Assembly: GCA_025362675.1 (NCBI GenBank)
Contig: JANYFN010000166.1
Location: 1-48,615, forward strand
Length of the DNA stretch: 48,615 nt
Direction of reading: 5' to 3'
Source of the DNA: Limisphaerales bacterium
GTDB lineage: Bacteria > Verrucomicrobiota > Verrucomicrobiia > Limisphaerales > UBA11358
Numbering within the stretch: the first letter of the stretch is position 1; each line of letters opens with the position of its first letter. Positions 48,613 to 48,615 of the stretch are shown piece after piece. The translations under genes and the position numbers were made by a program. The notes beneath the pieces are model-generated. The model did no database searches, was not told where the DNA came from, and was given only the letters and a program-made list of their open reading frames with translations.

Positions 48613-48615
48613 TTT

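Overview
This 48.6 kb window most likely comes from a bacterium of the Verrucomicrobia (Pedosphaera/Limisphaerales-like). The clues are three PEP-CTERM proteins, large secreted beta-helix proteins with the C-terminal module typical of this phylum (ending in forms such as FYRLTPQ), weak or absent Shine-Dalgarno sequences, a DUF2723/TPR membrane protein, and dispersed short palindromic repeats. This assignment is inferred from protein style; no rRNA is present. No exosortase gene lies in the window, although three of its presumed substrates do.

Layout. (1) 1-8.5 kb: the tail of a UbiD-family decarboxylase, a class II Fic protein, a repeat-rich intergenic region with a broken gene, then a minus-strand unit encoding a 1447-aa repetitive surface protein, a PEP-CTERM protein with a P-domain-like fold and a tiny membrane ORF. 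(2) 8.5-27.4 kb: an envelope and exopolysaccharide region. It contains a DUF2723/TPR protein, a helical-repeat exported protein, a 918-aa parallel beta-helix protein, a second PEP-CTERM protein, a WecA-like initiating sugar-phosphate transferase coupled to an O-antigen-ligase-like protein, a 21-bp tandem array, a TPR protein, a third PEP-CTERM protein, and a minus-strand export operon (outer-membrane barrel, Wza-like, Wzc-like BY-kinase) closed by a strong terminator. (3) 27.4-35.5 kb: housekeeping genes. These are tRNA-Asp, a candidate small C-rich RNA with its own promoter and terminator, mutL, two small paralogous membrane proteins, then folP-cdaA-(CdaR-like stub)-ftsY and a zinc-ribbon protein. 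(4) 35.9-48.6 kb: a long, nearly all minus-strand envelope/general-stress island. It holds a VIT-family transporter, a decayed glycosyltransferase/GH130 remnant, a DUF883-holin-YqjK-like trio, a HupE/UreJ-DUF4331-TPR lipoprotein operon, a CBM48 protein, a membrane family, a 42-aa membrane peptide, a DUF892 ferritin-like protein, a glycine-rich stress protein, a PRC-barrel/BON protein, a Thivi_2564-type peptide, a lone receiver and a broken hybrid kinase.

How it fits together. The polysaccharide genes contain initiation (WecA-like), polymerisation or ligation (ligase-like) and export/control (barrel, Wza, Wzc) functions, but no further glycosyltransferases, so the rest of the pathway must be encoded elsewhere. 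In the stress island, several transcription units begin with a GGGT-N3/4-ACCC palindrome or a half-site, often about 70-80 bp before the start codon. This suggests one shared regulator, perhaps connected with the two receiver-domain genes at the end. The most interesting candidates for undescribed biology are this palindrome-linked stress regulon, the C-rich small RNA beside tRNA-Asp, and the HupE-DUF4331-TPR operon with its long intercistronic hairpin.
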